Of a stretch of DNA of 64,000 bases, positions 43,975 through 53,248 are shown in pieces. The DNA is taken from positions 1,922,001 to 1,986,000 of the forward strand of contig NZ_JAEQMU010000001.1 in assembly GCF_017908035.1 (NCBI RefSeq), given 5' to 3'. The notes beneath the pieces were generated by a model. It saw nothing but the letters and a program-made list of their open reading frames with translations. It ran no database searches and had not been told where the DNA came from. A program made the translations under genes and the position numbers. Origin of the DNA: Sphingobacterium tabacisoli. Its GTDB lineage: Bacteria; Bacteroidota; Bacteroidia; Sphingobacteriales; Sphingobacteriaceae. The stretch's first letter is position 1, and every line of letters starts with the position of its first letter.

Positions 43975-46578
43975 TTAAAAACGTAAACCTATGCGGATAT
44001 AGGGCAATACGGCTTCGTTAGAAATCCCCCAAGCAGCCTGTATCAACATTAAATCGGCAGGGATAAAATATACACCACCACCATAACCATGGTGCCATAA
44101 CTGCGATTTTTCCTGCGACATCCAAACACGACCGACATCATAAAAACCGACTAGACCTACGGTACCCGGCACAAGATAGGAATCGTAACTAAACAGCTTG
44201 GCACGCATCTCTAAATTATTATAGACCATCGTCTTACCTGTAAACCGCCTGGAATTAAATCCTCGAAGACTACCTTCGCCTCCAAGCTGCGCATGTTGAA
44301 AGAAGTAGGGATCACCCCATACAGCGTCCAGCCCTGTCCGGTTGGCCAATGTAGCCACATCTTTTCCAAAAGTATGATAAAAGCTAAATGCGGTATTCAG
44401 ATAGGTATGCTGTTTACTATCACCTCCTATCTCTGACTGCCAACTCACCTTAGCATAGGCATGCATTCCTTCTTTCGTATTTTCAACATTGTCTCGTCCA
44501 TCGTAGTCTATCCCCACTTTGGCTCCCGTAAAGAACTTACTCCCGTAAAAACTTTCTGTCGGATGTTCGTTTTGATAGTCGCCCAAGAACCGTCCGTTAT
44601 TTTTACTTTCTTGTGCATTAAAATAGGTGGAAGACGAACCATAGCCCAACCGCAACTTGTTGGAGAGTGGGTATAGCAAGGCTATATCCGCATCCACTAC
44701 ATCGTAACGGTTTCGGTAATAATGTATACCTCTATCTTCTCCTTTTTCATATACAGTATTATTGCCGTAGCCAAAGAAGTTGCTCAGATTGAATGGCCCT
44801 TGGGATTCGATATCGATGTATAGATCCTGCTTTCCCCATGCTGATTTAGCGATTCCTTGATAGCTTAACATAAAAGATTCTCTCCCGGTTAGATAACTTG
44901 CCTTGAGTATATGCTTGATGGCAAATGGAGATTTTCGGAATCCTTGGTTTTCGATAATATAGCCCAGCCCCATAATCAATCCACGATCAATACCGTAATT
45001 GACATCAACAACGACTCCTTTACGATCGTAGACAAATGCATCATAATCGTAAGCATGAACAGCGGTATCTTTGCTCAGCCTGTACCGTAGGCCTAGATTT
45101 CGGGGTATTTTGTTTAAAGAAGTATCTTTATCATCGTATAGGTACAGCTTTTTAGAATTAGAGAAAGAAGATGCGATGCTATATTCATCGCTTCCATCTC
45201 CACCAATCAAACGTACTTTTATAGGGGATTTGGCCTCTCCTTCGATACGATAACTATCGGTTCCGCCGATTCCGTAAATACGGACTTCCTCGGTCTCATG
45301 AGGCAAGAAATCACGCTCTACCAACACACGGCCTTCTGTACCGTCCTTCTTCTTGTTATTAACTTTTAAACCGATTACACCATCTTTTTTGTAATTCAGC
45401 TTTATAAACTCATTTTTTGCAGATAAAGGAATATCTACCACACGAGCTAAGGCTTTATAGTATTCTATCCCAGTATTTGACATTTCATCTCTTCGGGAAC
45501 GGATATTATGAACTAATTCATCGGCACTCAACTTTACGATTGTATCGGGCATCGCCAACATTGCATTCTCAATCAAGGAATCTGTAAGGGTCTCTTGTAC
45601 CAGCTTAATTTCGGACTCCCAGTCTGATTGGTTTAATCCGTTCAAAAAGAAACGGTCAAAGTGACGGGCATTGAAATTCCAATGTGAAATATTTCTGATA
45701 TGCGGACTGAAAGGTTGCAAATGCGCTTTCAGCCATTGGTGGGAAAGCAGTACGGGAAATACGCCCGATGTTTTGTAATACACTTTATCCCTATCTCTCG
45801 GAACTGGGGTATAGTTTTTTTTTCCCTTTTCTTTTTCAGGGTCCCATCTCCAATTGTCTTCGTGCCGATCCCAATCCCCAAGAATCATATCCAATAAACG
45901 CGCCCTCAATGTCAGGTCTTGTTCCACCCGGGTATCGTTGTCTTCGAGTACTTTACGGATCACCTTGAGGGTATTGTCTGTTTTTTCATTTTCGAAAGGC
46001 ATCCGAGGCTCAAAGATATAGGCCCTGTTTTTGAATATCTCTCTAAACTCGCCCAAACGCTCATCGTCTCCGACATACACGAGCTCCGGCTTCGCATGGG
46101 GAATGCCCAATGCTTCATTAAACGGAGGCACCGTCAATGCGCCGAAAGGATGGGTAATAGAAATCTGATCCTGGACGATATCTTTTATAAACGTACTCCT
46201 AAGACTCTCCGGCAAACTCCGTTCAGGATACTTTTGGATAGAACGTAGTACCCATTCGCGACCGTTAGGATCTACCAAACGTAAAGACTGGGTCTGCATC
46301 CCTCCCCCTAGCTTGACAATCTCCAATCCTCCCTTTTCGATCCTCAAATCGATCACACGCATCGGTACAGGCGTATTATATAACTTACGATAACTATCGC
46401 CAAACCAAAACCGACGGACGGGTCCTACTTTATCATATTCAGGAGCGATCAATGCCGTTGTACTATCTGCCTTTTGCGCATATGTCTCCCTGCCGAATGT
46501 ACAGCCCAACAAACCTAAAAACAGGATATACTGGAATTTATTTCTGGCTGATAACATCTTTTTCCTGTGAACTTGCAT
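43975..46578 (-). CDS. BamA/TamA-like outer-membrane barrel with N-terminal kinase-like domain
   Basis: This 867-residue exported protein has a signal peptide (to about residue 35). Residues about 60-290 form a region with kinase-like motifs: a glycine-rich segment KLGGGMQTQSLRL (89-101), WVLRSIQKYP (109-118), the motif GDWDRHEDN (234-242) and RDRDKVYY (261-268). The order resembles ATP site, catalytic DRHxxN and metal-binding D of PI-kinase/FAM20-like folds. The rest (about 500-867) is a Surface antigen/BamA-type barrel ending in IRIGLRF, with GGEGSLRGFNSRRF (the typical L6 RGF motif). A start at 46557 is equally possible. Kinase activity is inference. Confidence 0.8.
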   Translation of the reverse strand: MQVHRKKMLSARNKFQYILFLGLLGCTFGRETYAQKADSTTALIAPEYDKVGPVRRFWFGDSYRKLYNTPVPMRVIDLRIEKGGLEIVKLGGGMQTQSLRLVDPNGREWVLRSIQKYPERSLPESLRSTFIKDIVQDQISITHPFGALTVPPFNEALGIPHAKPELVYVGDDERLGEFREIFKNRAYIFEPRMPFENEKTDNTLKVIRKVLEDNDTRVEQDLTLRARLLDMILGDWDRHEDNWRWDPEKEKGKKNYTPVPRDRDKVYYKTSGVFPVLLSHQWLKAHLQPFSPHIRNISHWNFNARHFDRFFLNGLNQSDWESEIKLVQETLTDSLIENAMLAMPDTIVKLSADELVHNIRSRRDEMSNTGIEYYKALARVVDIPLSAKNEFIKLNYKKDGVIGLKVNNKKKDGTEGRVLVERDFLPHETEEVRIYGIGGTDSYRIEGEAKSPIKVRLIGGDGSDEYSIASSFSNSKKLYLYDDKDTSLNKIPRNLGLRYRLSKDTAVHAYDYDAFVYDRKGVVVDVNYGIDRGLIMGLGYIIENQGFRKSPFAIKHILKASYLTGRESFMLSYQGIAKSAWGKQDLYIDIESQGPFNLSNFFGYGNNTVYEKGEDRGIHYYRNRYDVVDADIALLYPLSNKLRLGYGSSSTYFNAQESKNNGRFLGDYQNEHPTESFYGSKFFTGAKVGIDYDGRDNVENTKEGMHAYAKVSWQSEIGGDSKQHTYLNTAFSFYHTFGKDVATLANRTGLDAVWGDPYFFQHAQLGGEGSLRGFNSRRFTGKTMVYNNLEMRAKLFSYDSYLVPGTVGLVGFYDVGRVWMSQEKSQLWHHGYGGGVYFIPADLMLIQAAWGISNEAVLPYIRIGLRF

Positions 46579-46599
46579 AAATAAGTGCTTTGTTTTTTT

Positions 46600-48912
46600 T
46601 TATAAAATGACATCTACACGTAATGCGTGCAACCCACTAACCCCTTGCAATTCCTCCAATTCTAACTCTTCTATATGAGGTTTAATCAATCCCATATCTG
46701 CTACCGAGAGTAGATCTTCGATCAAAATGGAAACCTCCGCTTCTCCCTGTACGACAACCGCTATTTTTCCAGGCTGAACAAGTCGTTCATCTGTACCACG
46801 GATCAAGACCTTATCGATCCTCTTTTTGATCATCTGATAGCGGATATTATAACCGCCTTCGACATCAAACCGTCTTTCGTCTCTCCTAAACGAAATATCT
46901 ATTGCAGTAGGGTGTACAAAAACCAACTGGGTCGTATTCATCGCTATAGGCAATGAATCCTGTAATCGATCAACCTGTTGGCTGATTTGTGCCATAGAGA
47001 CCAACTGTTGCCTTCTGAATGTTCTCAAAATAGTTGGATTAAACACCATAGACGGTGTTATCGACTGTCCGATATAAAAATCGTATTCAATGCCATCGGT
47101 TCTGAATTTTTCGAAATAGGAAGGAAAACGCTCTTGAACAAACTCATTCAGCTTGTTAATATTGCCCGCTATCAAAGTATTTACCTGTTTTAAGGATTCT
47201 TCAAAAGCATCCTGGTAATAAGTTATACCCAATGACTCTGCATATATTTTAATCTGTCTATCCAATTCATCATCCAACCAAGATAATGTCAGAATAAATG
47301 TAGCAACTTCCTCTTGGAAAAAGGCTGTAATGTCATGCATCCGCTCGACCTTACGATCTGTTGCCAACCAAGTTTCTACCTTATCCATTTTGCGTTTAAA
47401 ACTTTTCAAAGCAGCCAAATCAGGAAACAAACCTTCAGGCAAGTATTCCATAAGACTTCTCAATCGGTCCAGATGAAGCTTATTATCTTTCCTAAAGGCA
47501 AGGTTTCGAAGCACTGTAGAATCTTTGACGTCCACTCCACCGTACAGCGGATATACATTTGAAAAACTGATCCGCTCTAATGGCTGTGACTCATTGGTGC
47601 TTTCGTAATCCCTCAGATACTTTGCCGCGGCCTGATTGAAACGCCACTGTACTGCTGGCTGGAGCGCAGTATAATTCTGCAAAATCACGGTATCGAGCCT
47701 ATTTTTAAACTTTAGCCGTAAATCATATCCCAATTGGATCAATACAGGAAAAAGTGGTGATAAACGAGTCAGAATAGAAGGTGACAACGTGGACTCTTCC
47801 TTCGTGTATAACTCCAAGAAACCAACAAGTTCCTCTTGGTGTTTTAAGGGAAAACAGACGTAACTACTCACGTCCAACGTCTCGATCTTCGCTCGAAAAT
47901 AATCCAACTTGGTATCAAAATCGGGGTGAATATTATACGATAGAATAAAAGGAGATTCTAAATATTTAAGTACATATTCTTCAATATTATCGATATTTCC
48001 TCCGATATATTCGTTAAAAAGCAAATAACTTTTGGCCACCCCTTCCTTTAGAATAGGCATGCCATTGAGGTACAAAACAGGAAAAAGTGAACAGTTGACA
48101 TCCTGCTTGCCAAGTACACTCTTTATTTTATCCAGAAGACTATGAACAAATTCGCTACGTGTGTAGGTATTAAAGTTCAATATCATATCCTGTATACTAT
48201 CCAGGACAAAGCTCTCGGTTGCATCCGTAAACCGTAGCATAGAAAAGCCTTCGAATATAAAATTATCCAAGTGTATACTTTGGAGAAGAGGCTGCACATT
48301 AGCCTCATCAAGCATTTCCCGATTATTGACACATGAAAAATCTAACGTTGGTAATACAGTCCTGGGGCGCACCGTGACAAAACTGAAATCAACCTCTAAC
48401 TTCAAATATTTGGTAACTTCTTCCTCTCCTATATATTCAAAGATGTAAGGAGTTGCAGTCATTGGGATACCGTACAGTCTGTCAAGTACCAACTCGTACA
48501 TAATCTTATCAGTATGAATTGAATCCTTACAAAATAGATGCGCACGCTGATCTATAACCGGAGATAATCTTTGTTCAAGCAGATCGTACATCGGAACTGT
48601 TCCAGCAAATAGAACCGAAGGGATAGGCGTAGACATACCCCAAGCTAGAGGTGTATCTGTTGCTAAATTATTTGCCCAACCAAAGATCAACTCAAAAGCT
48701 TCTAAAAACTCCTGCGCATTGTCTACGGAAAGCTCCCCTCTTTCTTGTTCTATTTCTGCAATACGCTGTTGTACCAATTGGGACATGCTTTGTCCGATTG
48801 ATCCAGCATCTATAGTCCGCAAATGTTCATATAGCTTAGCGAAAGATAAATCACTATATGCACTTGTTACAGCTATTAATTTATTTATATAGACATTTCT
48901 TGTCTCTATCAT
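46600..48912 (-). CDS. GAF-domain-like protein of unknown function
   Basis: This 770-residue protein has no signal peptide or membrane segment. The middle (about residues 235-400) has features of a GAF sensor domain, including YVCFPLKHQEELVGFLELYTKE, preceded and followed by long helical regions. The C-terminal 100 residues are beta-rich (YNIRYQMIKKRIDKVLIRG). No output domain is recognised. It is coupled to the upstream lipoprotein gene by a TAATG overlap and lies 21 bp before the kinase-BamA gene. It may be the cytoplasmic sensor of the five-gene operon (inference). Confidence 0.7.
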   Translation of the reverse strand: MIETRNVYINKLIAVTSAYSDLSFAKLYEHLRTIDAGSIGQSMSQLVQQRIAEIEQERGELSVDNAQEFLEAFELIFGWANNLATDTPLAWGMSTPIPSVLFAGTVPMYDLLEQRLSPVIDQRAHLFCKDSIHTDKIMYELVLDRLYGIPMTATPYIFEYIGEEEVTKYLKLEVDFSFVTVRPRTVLPTLDFSCVNNREMLDEANVQPLLQSIHLDNFIFEGFSMLRFTDATESFVLDSIQDMILNFNTYTRSEFVHSLLDKIKSVLGKQDVNCSLFPVLYLNGMPILKEGVAKSYLLFNEYIGGNIDNIEEYVLKYLESPFILSYNIHPDFDTKLDYFRAKIETLDVSSYVCFPLKHQEELVGFLELYTKEESTLSPSILTRLSPLFPVLIQLGYDLRLKFKNRLDTVILQNYTALQPAVQWRFNQAAAKYLRDYESTNESQPLERISFSNVYPLYGGVDVKDSTVLRNLAFRKDNKLHLDRLRSLMEYLPEGLFPDLAALKSFKRKMDKVETWLATDRKVERMHDITAFFQEEVATFILTLSWLDDELDRQIKIYAESLGITYYQDAFEESLKQVNTLIAGNINKLNEFVQERFPSYFEKFRTDGIEYDFYIGQSITPSMVFNPTILRTFRRQQLVSMAQISQQVDRLQDSLPIAMNTTQLVFVHPTAIDISFRRDERRFDVEGGYNIRYQMIKKRIDKVLIRGTDERLVQPGKIAVVVQGEAEVSILIEDLLSVADMGLIKPHIEELELEELQGVSGLHALRVDVIL

Positions 48913-49823
48913 TACTTTTTCACCTGTTGTATTTTACAAATTTCAGCATGGCCTTTATCCCCGGCTTCACTAGATATATAGAGATTTAGATTCTCGTCAA
49001 ACACCATTCCCTCAGGCTGCTCGAAGATTTTCCTATCGAATCGCACTACTTGTTTCAACCGGAATGTTTCATCCGTCACAATCAATGCTTTATCTATGGA
49101 AGATATAATATACCATTCATCATTTATAGGATGTTTGGCCATAGCCGATGGCTTAAAAGACTTGGCCATCCTTTTGTCCAACTGTCTGATTTCATCTGTA
49201 TTAATAGAAAATGTTTTCTCTACTGCAAGCTCTCCGTCGGAAGAGTGACTGAGTATGTATCCGGTTGTGGTAGCAGTCTTTTTATCTATTTTACAGCTTT
49301 TGCACAATACATATAAGCGGTTAGTTTTCGAATCAAAAGCCATAGATTCATATTCTCCTGACGGCAACAATCCTGTATGATGTTTGACCTTGGACCGATC
49401 CGTCGTACCGATGGCAAAGCTATAAATAGAACCGTTACTCTTCAATATGAAAAACTCTTTTCCATCATTGGCAATACCCTCATAGTCTCCTGAACCTGCA
49501 AATTGAAACTGCGCTGTAACCTCTCCCCTTTCCAAGTCATAAGTAAAGAGAATTCCATCCTCATCTTGTATCGCAAAAACAGTATGCGGTGTTGTAGAAA
49601 GATAAGTCAAACCCGATATTTCCTCCAATACATCCGGCAAAACATAAGTTTTTCCAGAGGCTAATGGATATGAAAAACCAGTCGTATCTGCTTCCAATTG
49701 GCTATCCTGTTGAGAAGCCGCTTTGAAATTGCAACTGAGTAAGCTATGCACAATTAGCACAAAAAGAAAACCTAAAAAAACTTTTAGCTTTCTTTGTTTT
49801 GGTAGAGAATAATGCTCAATCAT
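48912..49823 (-). CDS. SdiA-regulated-like (YjiK) lipoprotein, beta propeller
   Basis: This 303-residue lipoprotein (Cys31 in LLSC) matches the SdiA-regulated/YjiK type: EEISGLTYLSTTPHTVFAIQDEDGILFTYDL (residues 67-97), GSGDYEGIANDGKEFFILKSNGSIYSF, and a later KPSAMAKHPINDEWYIISS / QPEGMVFDENLNLYISSEAGDKG. This fits a beta propeller in the periplasm or on the outer membrane. The family's biochemical role is unknown, although the EGI/EGM motifs resemble phytase-like or esterase-like propellers. It follows the HD-PycTM gene by 4 bp. Confidence 0.86.
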   Translation of the reverse strand: MIEHYSLPKQRKLKVFLGFLFVLIVHSLLSCNFKAASQQDSQLEADTTGFSYPLASGKTYVLPDVLEEISGLTYLSTTPHTVFAIQDEDGILFTYDLERGEVTAQFQFAGSGDYEGIANDGKEFFILKSNGSIYSFAIGTTDRSKVKHHTGLLPSGEYESMAFDSKTNRLYVLCKSCKIDKKTATTTGYILSHSSDGELAVEKTFSINTDEIRQLDKRMAKSFKPSAMAKHPINDEWYIISSIDKALIVTDETFRLKQVVRFDRKIFEQPEGMVFDENLNLYISSEAGDKGHAEICKIQQVKK

Positions 49824-49827
49824 ATCG

Positions 49828-50997
49828 TTAATAGGTAATAATGGCTATAAAAAATGCTATTACAGATAGAACCAGTCCAAACATAAACACGCCATACGCA
49901 TAACGGAGCAGTCTATACTTACGCCCTAGAACTACCCCTTGGGAGTACACATCCTTGGTCATCATACCGTATAAGAATTCGCTATCTTCCATGGCTTGCA
50001 GCATCCCATCCTGATAGGTATGAAACGGCATTCTAAAGAAATTACCAAAGAACAGAAGATTTACGGTTTTGTTCTGGACCTCTTCGTCCTTAAAGTAACC
50101 TGCAGGAATTTTCGGTATAGTTGCTAAAATCGCCAGCACCATCGTAATGACAACTGCAGTCATCAAAATAAAAGTAGGGATAATGAGATGTTGGTTACTA
50201 TCTAGTTTTCGCAAGAGTCCTGCAGCCACCACAGATAGAATAATAGAGTTGACGGTCAACAATATGTTGGCTTTATTATCGGCCATATCACTCAATCGTT
50301 GATTATTGGACGAGGTAATCCGAAACATTGTTTCAATACCACGTTCAGGTCTAGACTTCTTACCACCTAATTTACGGGAGAGCTTATCGCCGCTTCCCTT
50401 ATTATTTTTCTCCAACAGTGTATTCAAATTGTGTTTTTTTATGCTTTCGCGTCGTTCCTGAGCATACTGTGTGTGGTAGTGATGGTTTTCCATAAGCCGA
50501 ATAGTCTTCCCCCTCCACATTTCCTTGTCTATCGCTTGTCCTGTGACCGATTCCGACTCCTTACGCATGAGTTTATTACGTTCGGCAAAATTCACCCCTC
50601 CCAAATGAAAGAGATCAGCGTCACAGACAATCTGCTGTAGTAACCCCTCTGGTTTCTGTGGCATTCTGGTTGCCAATATACAAGCCATGACCTGCTGGCG
50701 TACGTCCTCCTCCACATCATATTTAATCAGAAACTGTTCAGCAAACTCTGCACTACGTTCTTCATGCCCCACTGCACCACCATTCGCATAGCCAACGTCG
50801 TGAAAATAAGCGGCACAGATAACAATAAAACGGTCTGTAGACGACAAGAGATAATAATCGGCCATTTCGCGCACCGCTGCCACGACATCTAGCACATGAG
50901 TCTCATCGTGAAAACAATACGTCATACCTTCCGTGGACTGCCGTATGTTTTCCTTGATAAAAGAAGGTATCTGCGCTATAATATGTTCATATTCCAT
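49828..50997 (-). CDS. HD-domain protein fused to a PycTM (Pycsar effector) membrane module
   Basis: Started at the ATG at 50997, this is a 389-residue protein; a longer frame from 51063 adds 22 hydrophobic residues of doubtful origin. Residues 25-170 form an HD phosphohydrolase-type domain with H34, H66-D67 (AYFHDVGY) and CDADLF (125-130) as probable metal ligands. After a basic linker, residues about 220-389 match the PycTM/DUF5706 module: ITSSNNQRLSDMADNKANILL, then two membrane helices (about 245-315) and a C-terminal helix ending IAIITY. PycTM is the membrane effector of Pycsar cyclic-pyrimidine anti-phage systems. No cyclase gene is nearby. Confidence 0.87.
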   Translation of the reverse strand: MEYEHIIAQIPSFIKENIRQSTEGMTYCFHDETHVLDVVAAVREMADYYLLSSTDRFIVICAAYFHDVGYANGGAVGHEERSAEFAEQFLIKYDVEEDVRQQVMACILATRMPQKPEGLLQQIVCDADLFHLGGVNFAERNKLMRKESESVTGQAIDKEMWRGKTIRLMENHHYHTQYAQERRESIKKHNLNTLLEKNNKGSGDKLSRKLGGKKSRPERGIETMFRITSSNNQRLSDMADNKANILLTVNSIILSVVAAGLLRKLDSNQHLIIPTFILMTAVVITMVLAILATIPKIPAGYFKDEEVQNKTVNLLFFGNFFRMPFHTYQDGMLQAMEDSEFLYGMMTKDVYSQGVVLGRKYRLLRYAYGVFMFGLVLSVIAFFIAIITY

Positions 50998-51076
50998 AAG
51001 TATCTGTGTTAAGCATATTATACATATCTGATATAAAATAAGCACAAAAAGTCCAAAGAACAAAAAATACTATGCA

Positions 51077-51097
51077 GTTTGAACAATTGTTTCAAAC
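51077..51097. promoter_or_regulatory. Inverted repeat in the PycTM-LytS divergent region
   Basis: GTTTGAA (51077-51083) and TTCAAAC (51091-51097) are complementary around CAATTGT, giving a near-palindrome of 21 bp. It lies between the HD-PycTM operon (minus) and the LytS-type kinase gene (plus), 10 bases before the shared 12-mer. Possible operator; the binding protein is unknown. Confidence 0.35.
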
Positions 51098-51106
51098 AGG
51101 TGTATA

Positions 51107-51118
51107 TACGTTTCAGTA
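51107..51118 (+). promoter_or_regulatory. Candidate LytTR-regulator site, copy 1 (TACGTTTCAGTA)
   Basis: TACGTTTCAGTA is found 124 bases upstream of the LytS-type kinase start and again upstream of the RND adaptor gene (53168-53179). The ACGTT core resembles half-sites of LytTR-domain regulators. The shared exact 12-mer suggests co-regulation of the two transcription units. Confidence 0.4.
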
Positions 51119-51241
51119 GCGATTATTCTCGTCTTGGCCCGTAACAATCGATAAGCCCCGTTTTATTGCTTACTTTTAAAGTGATTTTATACTGGTTTTT
51201 ATACACTTTTGTAGATGAAAGATTAAAAGGTAACAACGACA

Positions 51242-52354
51242 TTGAAGGAAAAATTTAAAGTAATCAATCGCACAGCTTCACAGAAGGATGCTTTTTTTAC
51301 CGATATGGGCAAACGGATTCTCATTGCTACATCGGCATTCTTCTTATACAATATCGTGTCCTATATTGTGGATCCTTTATCTTATTTCTGGCAAAACTAT
51401 TTTCAACACGGATGGCGCTATATTCTAGCCGATTGTACTATCTCTTTTTTATTTTGTTTTGCGGTTTCAGAAGCAAGTATATTAATTGGCAGAAAACTAG
51501 ACAACTTCATATCCTGGAAAGATAGTCCCGTAAAACGATTATTGCTTGAATCTACTACTACCCTAGCTACAGTACTTATCCTACTCTATATACAGACTTT
51601 TATCTTTCTCACTTTTTTTGAAGATGGGAATGGGAAAGAAACCCCACCTACCATACAGGATACAGTAGAATCTATCCGATGGCTTGTTGTCAGTCTAATT
51701 ATCTCTTTTGCTATAATGGCCATTAATACTGGCGACTATCTCATAGCCAGTTGGAAAAATGCAGCTTTAAATGCTTTAGAATTGAATCAGCTTGCTGTAG
51801 AAGCCGAACTACAATCGCTAAAACTACAGCTAGACCCTCACTTTGTTTTTAATAACCTCAGCGTACTATCAGAGCTTATTCTGACAAATCAACAATTGGG
51901 GCATGAATATGCTGAAAACTTCACCAAGCTATACCGATACCTACTTATACATTCCAAAAAAGATCTTGTACAGCTGGAAGATGAAATCAAATTTTTAAAT
52001 GCTTACATTTTTCTACTAGAACAACGCATCGGGAGTGGCGTACGTTTTGAAATTGCGATTGACGAAGCTTATTATGGTCTTTCCCTGCCCCCTATGACCT
52101 TGCAAATGTTGGTTGAGAATGCGCTTAAACATAACAAGACCCTCCGAACAGACCCTTTATTGATTCGTATAGGATCAGATGACAAGGAATGTATCGTGGT
52201 CGAGAATACCCGGCATCCTCTGGAGCGCACAACGCTATCCTCTGGGATTGGCATCTCTAATATCATCCGACGCTACCGCCTTCTAGGAAGCCTAGTTCCA
52301 TCTATAGACACAAGCGAACAAACTTTTAGTGTAACCATTCCCCTATTAAAGTAG
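51242..52354 (+). CDS. LytS-type sensor histidine kinase
   Basis: This 370-residue inner-membrane kinase has four predicted transmembrane helices (about residues 28-46, 60-82, 105-126, 146-163), a short helix, and a His_kinase domain with phospho-acceptor His200 in LDPHFVFNNL, then an HATPase domain (MTLQMLVENALKHN, SSGIGISNIIRRY). No periplasmic sensor domain is present, so the signal is probably within the membrane. The start used is TTG at 51242; an ATG at 51305 would drop 21 residues. It is followed 5 bp later by its LytTR regulator. Confidence 0.92.
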   Translation: MKEKFKVINRTASQKDAFFTDMGKRILIATSAFFLYNIVSYIVDPLSYFWQNYFQHGWRYILADCTISFLFCFAVSEASILIGRKLDNFISWKDSPVKRLLLESTTTLATVLILLYIQTFIFLTFFEDGNGKETPPTIQDTVESIRWLVVSLIISFAIMAINTGDYLIASWKNAALNALELNQLAVEAELQSLKLQLDPHFVFNNLSVLSELILTNQQLGHEYAENFTKLYRYLLIHSKKDLVQLEDEIKFLNAYIFLLEQRIGSGVRFEIAIDEAYYGLSLPPMTLQMLVENALKHNKTLRTDPLLIRIGSDDKECIVVENTRHPLERTTLSSGIGISNIIRRYRLLGSLVPSIDTSEQTFSVTIPLLK

Positions 52355-52359
52355 CCTAT

Positions 52360-53109
52360 ATGAATGTATTAATAATTGAAGACGAACAGCCAAATGCCGA
52401 AAGGCTAAAAAGACTGATACTGGAGATCCGCCCTCAGGCTGTGATCCTAGATGTTCTGGAAAGTATTTCAGAAAGCGTAGATTGGCTATCCAACAACCCT
52501 TTTCCGGATGTCATTATGATGGATATACAGCTCTCTGATGGCGTAAGCTTTGAAATCTTTAACCAGGTCAAACTAGAGGTTCCAATTGTCTTCGTAACTG
52601 CTTATGACGAATATGCCATTAAAGCATTTAAACAATACAGTGTTGACTACCTCTTAAAACCTGTAGACAGGGATGAATTGGTTGCAGCATTTGAAAAACT
52701 AGATTATATCACGCAGATTTCCGATCGACAATCTTTCGAAAAGCTTTTGACAGCTTTCCAGCCCAAAAAATATAGGAACCGTTTTCTGATACCTTTTCGA
52801 GATGAATTCAAAACCATACTCGTCTCCGACATTCATTATTTTTCTTCTGAAATGCGGATTACCAAAGCTTACCTTATCGATGGCAGTGAGATCATTATTC
52901 CACAGACGCTAGATGAGTTGGAGAAACAATTAGACCCTCGTTTATTTTTCAGAGCAAATCGGCAGTTTATTGTACACATAGATTCTATTTCCCGAGTGTT
53001 CAATTATTTCAATTCCAAACTAAAAGTCATACTAAAAAACAATTCCTCGATCGAGATCATCGTGAGCAGAGATAAAGCACCTCTTCTAAAAAGTTGGCTT
53101 GGCTATTAA
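52360..53109 (+). CDS. LytTR-family response regulator
   Basis: This 249-residue regulator has a receiver domain with phospho-acceptor Asp55 (VIMMDIQLSDG) and the conserved T and K (FVTAYDEYAIKAF, LLKPVDRD), and a C-terminal LytTR DNA-binding domain (about residues 145-247, RFLIPFRDEFKTILVSDIHYFSSEMRITKAY...RANRQFIVHIDSI). LytTR proteins bind pairs of short direct repeats. The 12-mer found upstream of its own operon and of the RND pump is a candidate target. The gene probably shares the mRNA of the kinase. Confidence 0.94.
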   Translation: MNVLIIEDEQPNAERLKRLILEIRPQAVILDVLESISESVDWLSNNPFPDVIMMDIQLSDGVSFEIFNQVKLEVPIVFVTAYDEYAIKAFKQYSVDYLLKPVDRDELVAAFEKLDYITQISDRQSFEKLLTAFQPKKYRNRFLIPFRDEFKTILVSDIHYFSSEMRITKAYLIDGSEIIIPQTLDELEKQLDPRLFFRANRQFIVHIDSISRVFNYFNSKLKVILKNNSSIEIIVSRDKAPLLKSWLGY

Positions 53110-53167
53110 AAACACCTTTTAGGCTAATTAATCCATCAGTAATTCTGTCAATTCAGTCGTTAATATC

Positions 53168-53179
53168 TACGTTTCAGTA
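53168..53179 (+). promoter_or_regulatory. Candidate LytTR-regulator site, copy 2 (TACGTTTCAGTA)
   Basis: This is identical to the 12-mer upstream of the LytS gene (51107-51118) and lies 70 bases before the RND adaptor gene. A second partial copy, TCTACGTTT, is at 53207-53215, so this promoter has two similarly oriented half-sites 40 bases apart. Confidence 0.45.
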
Positions 53180-53248
53180 AGATTATAAATATAATACATC
53201 AAAGGTCTACGTTTATTTGCATCCTTAAAATACAAAGAAGTAGAATCT

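Noticed and set aside
49828..52354. Complete Pycsar anti-phage system
   Set aside because: The PycTM module is present but no pyrimidine cyclase gene lies in the window; the adjacent kinase and regulator are an ordinary LytS/LytTR pair.
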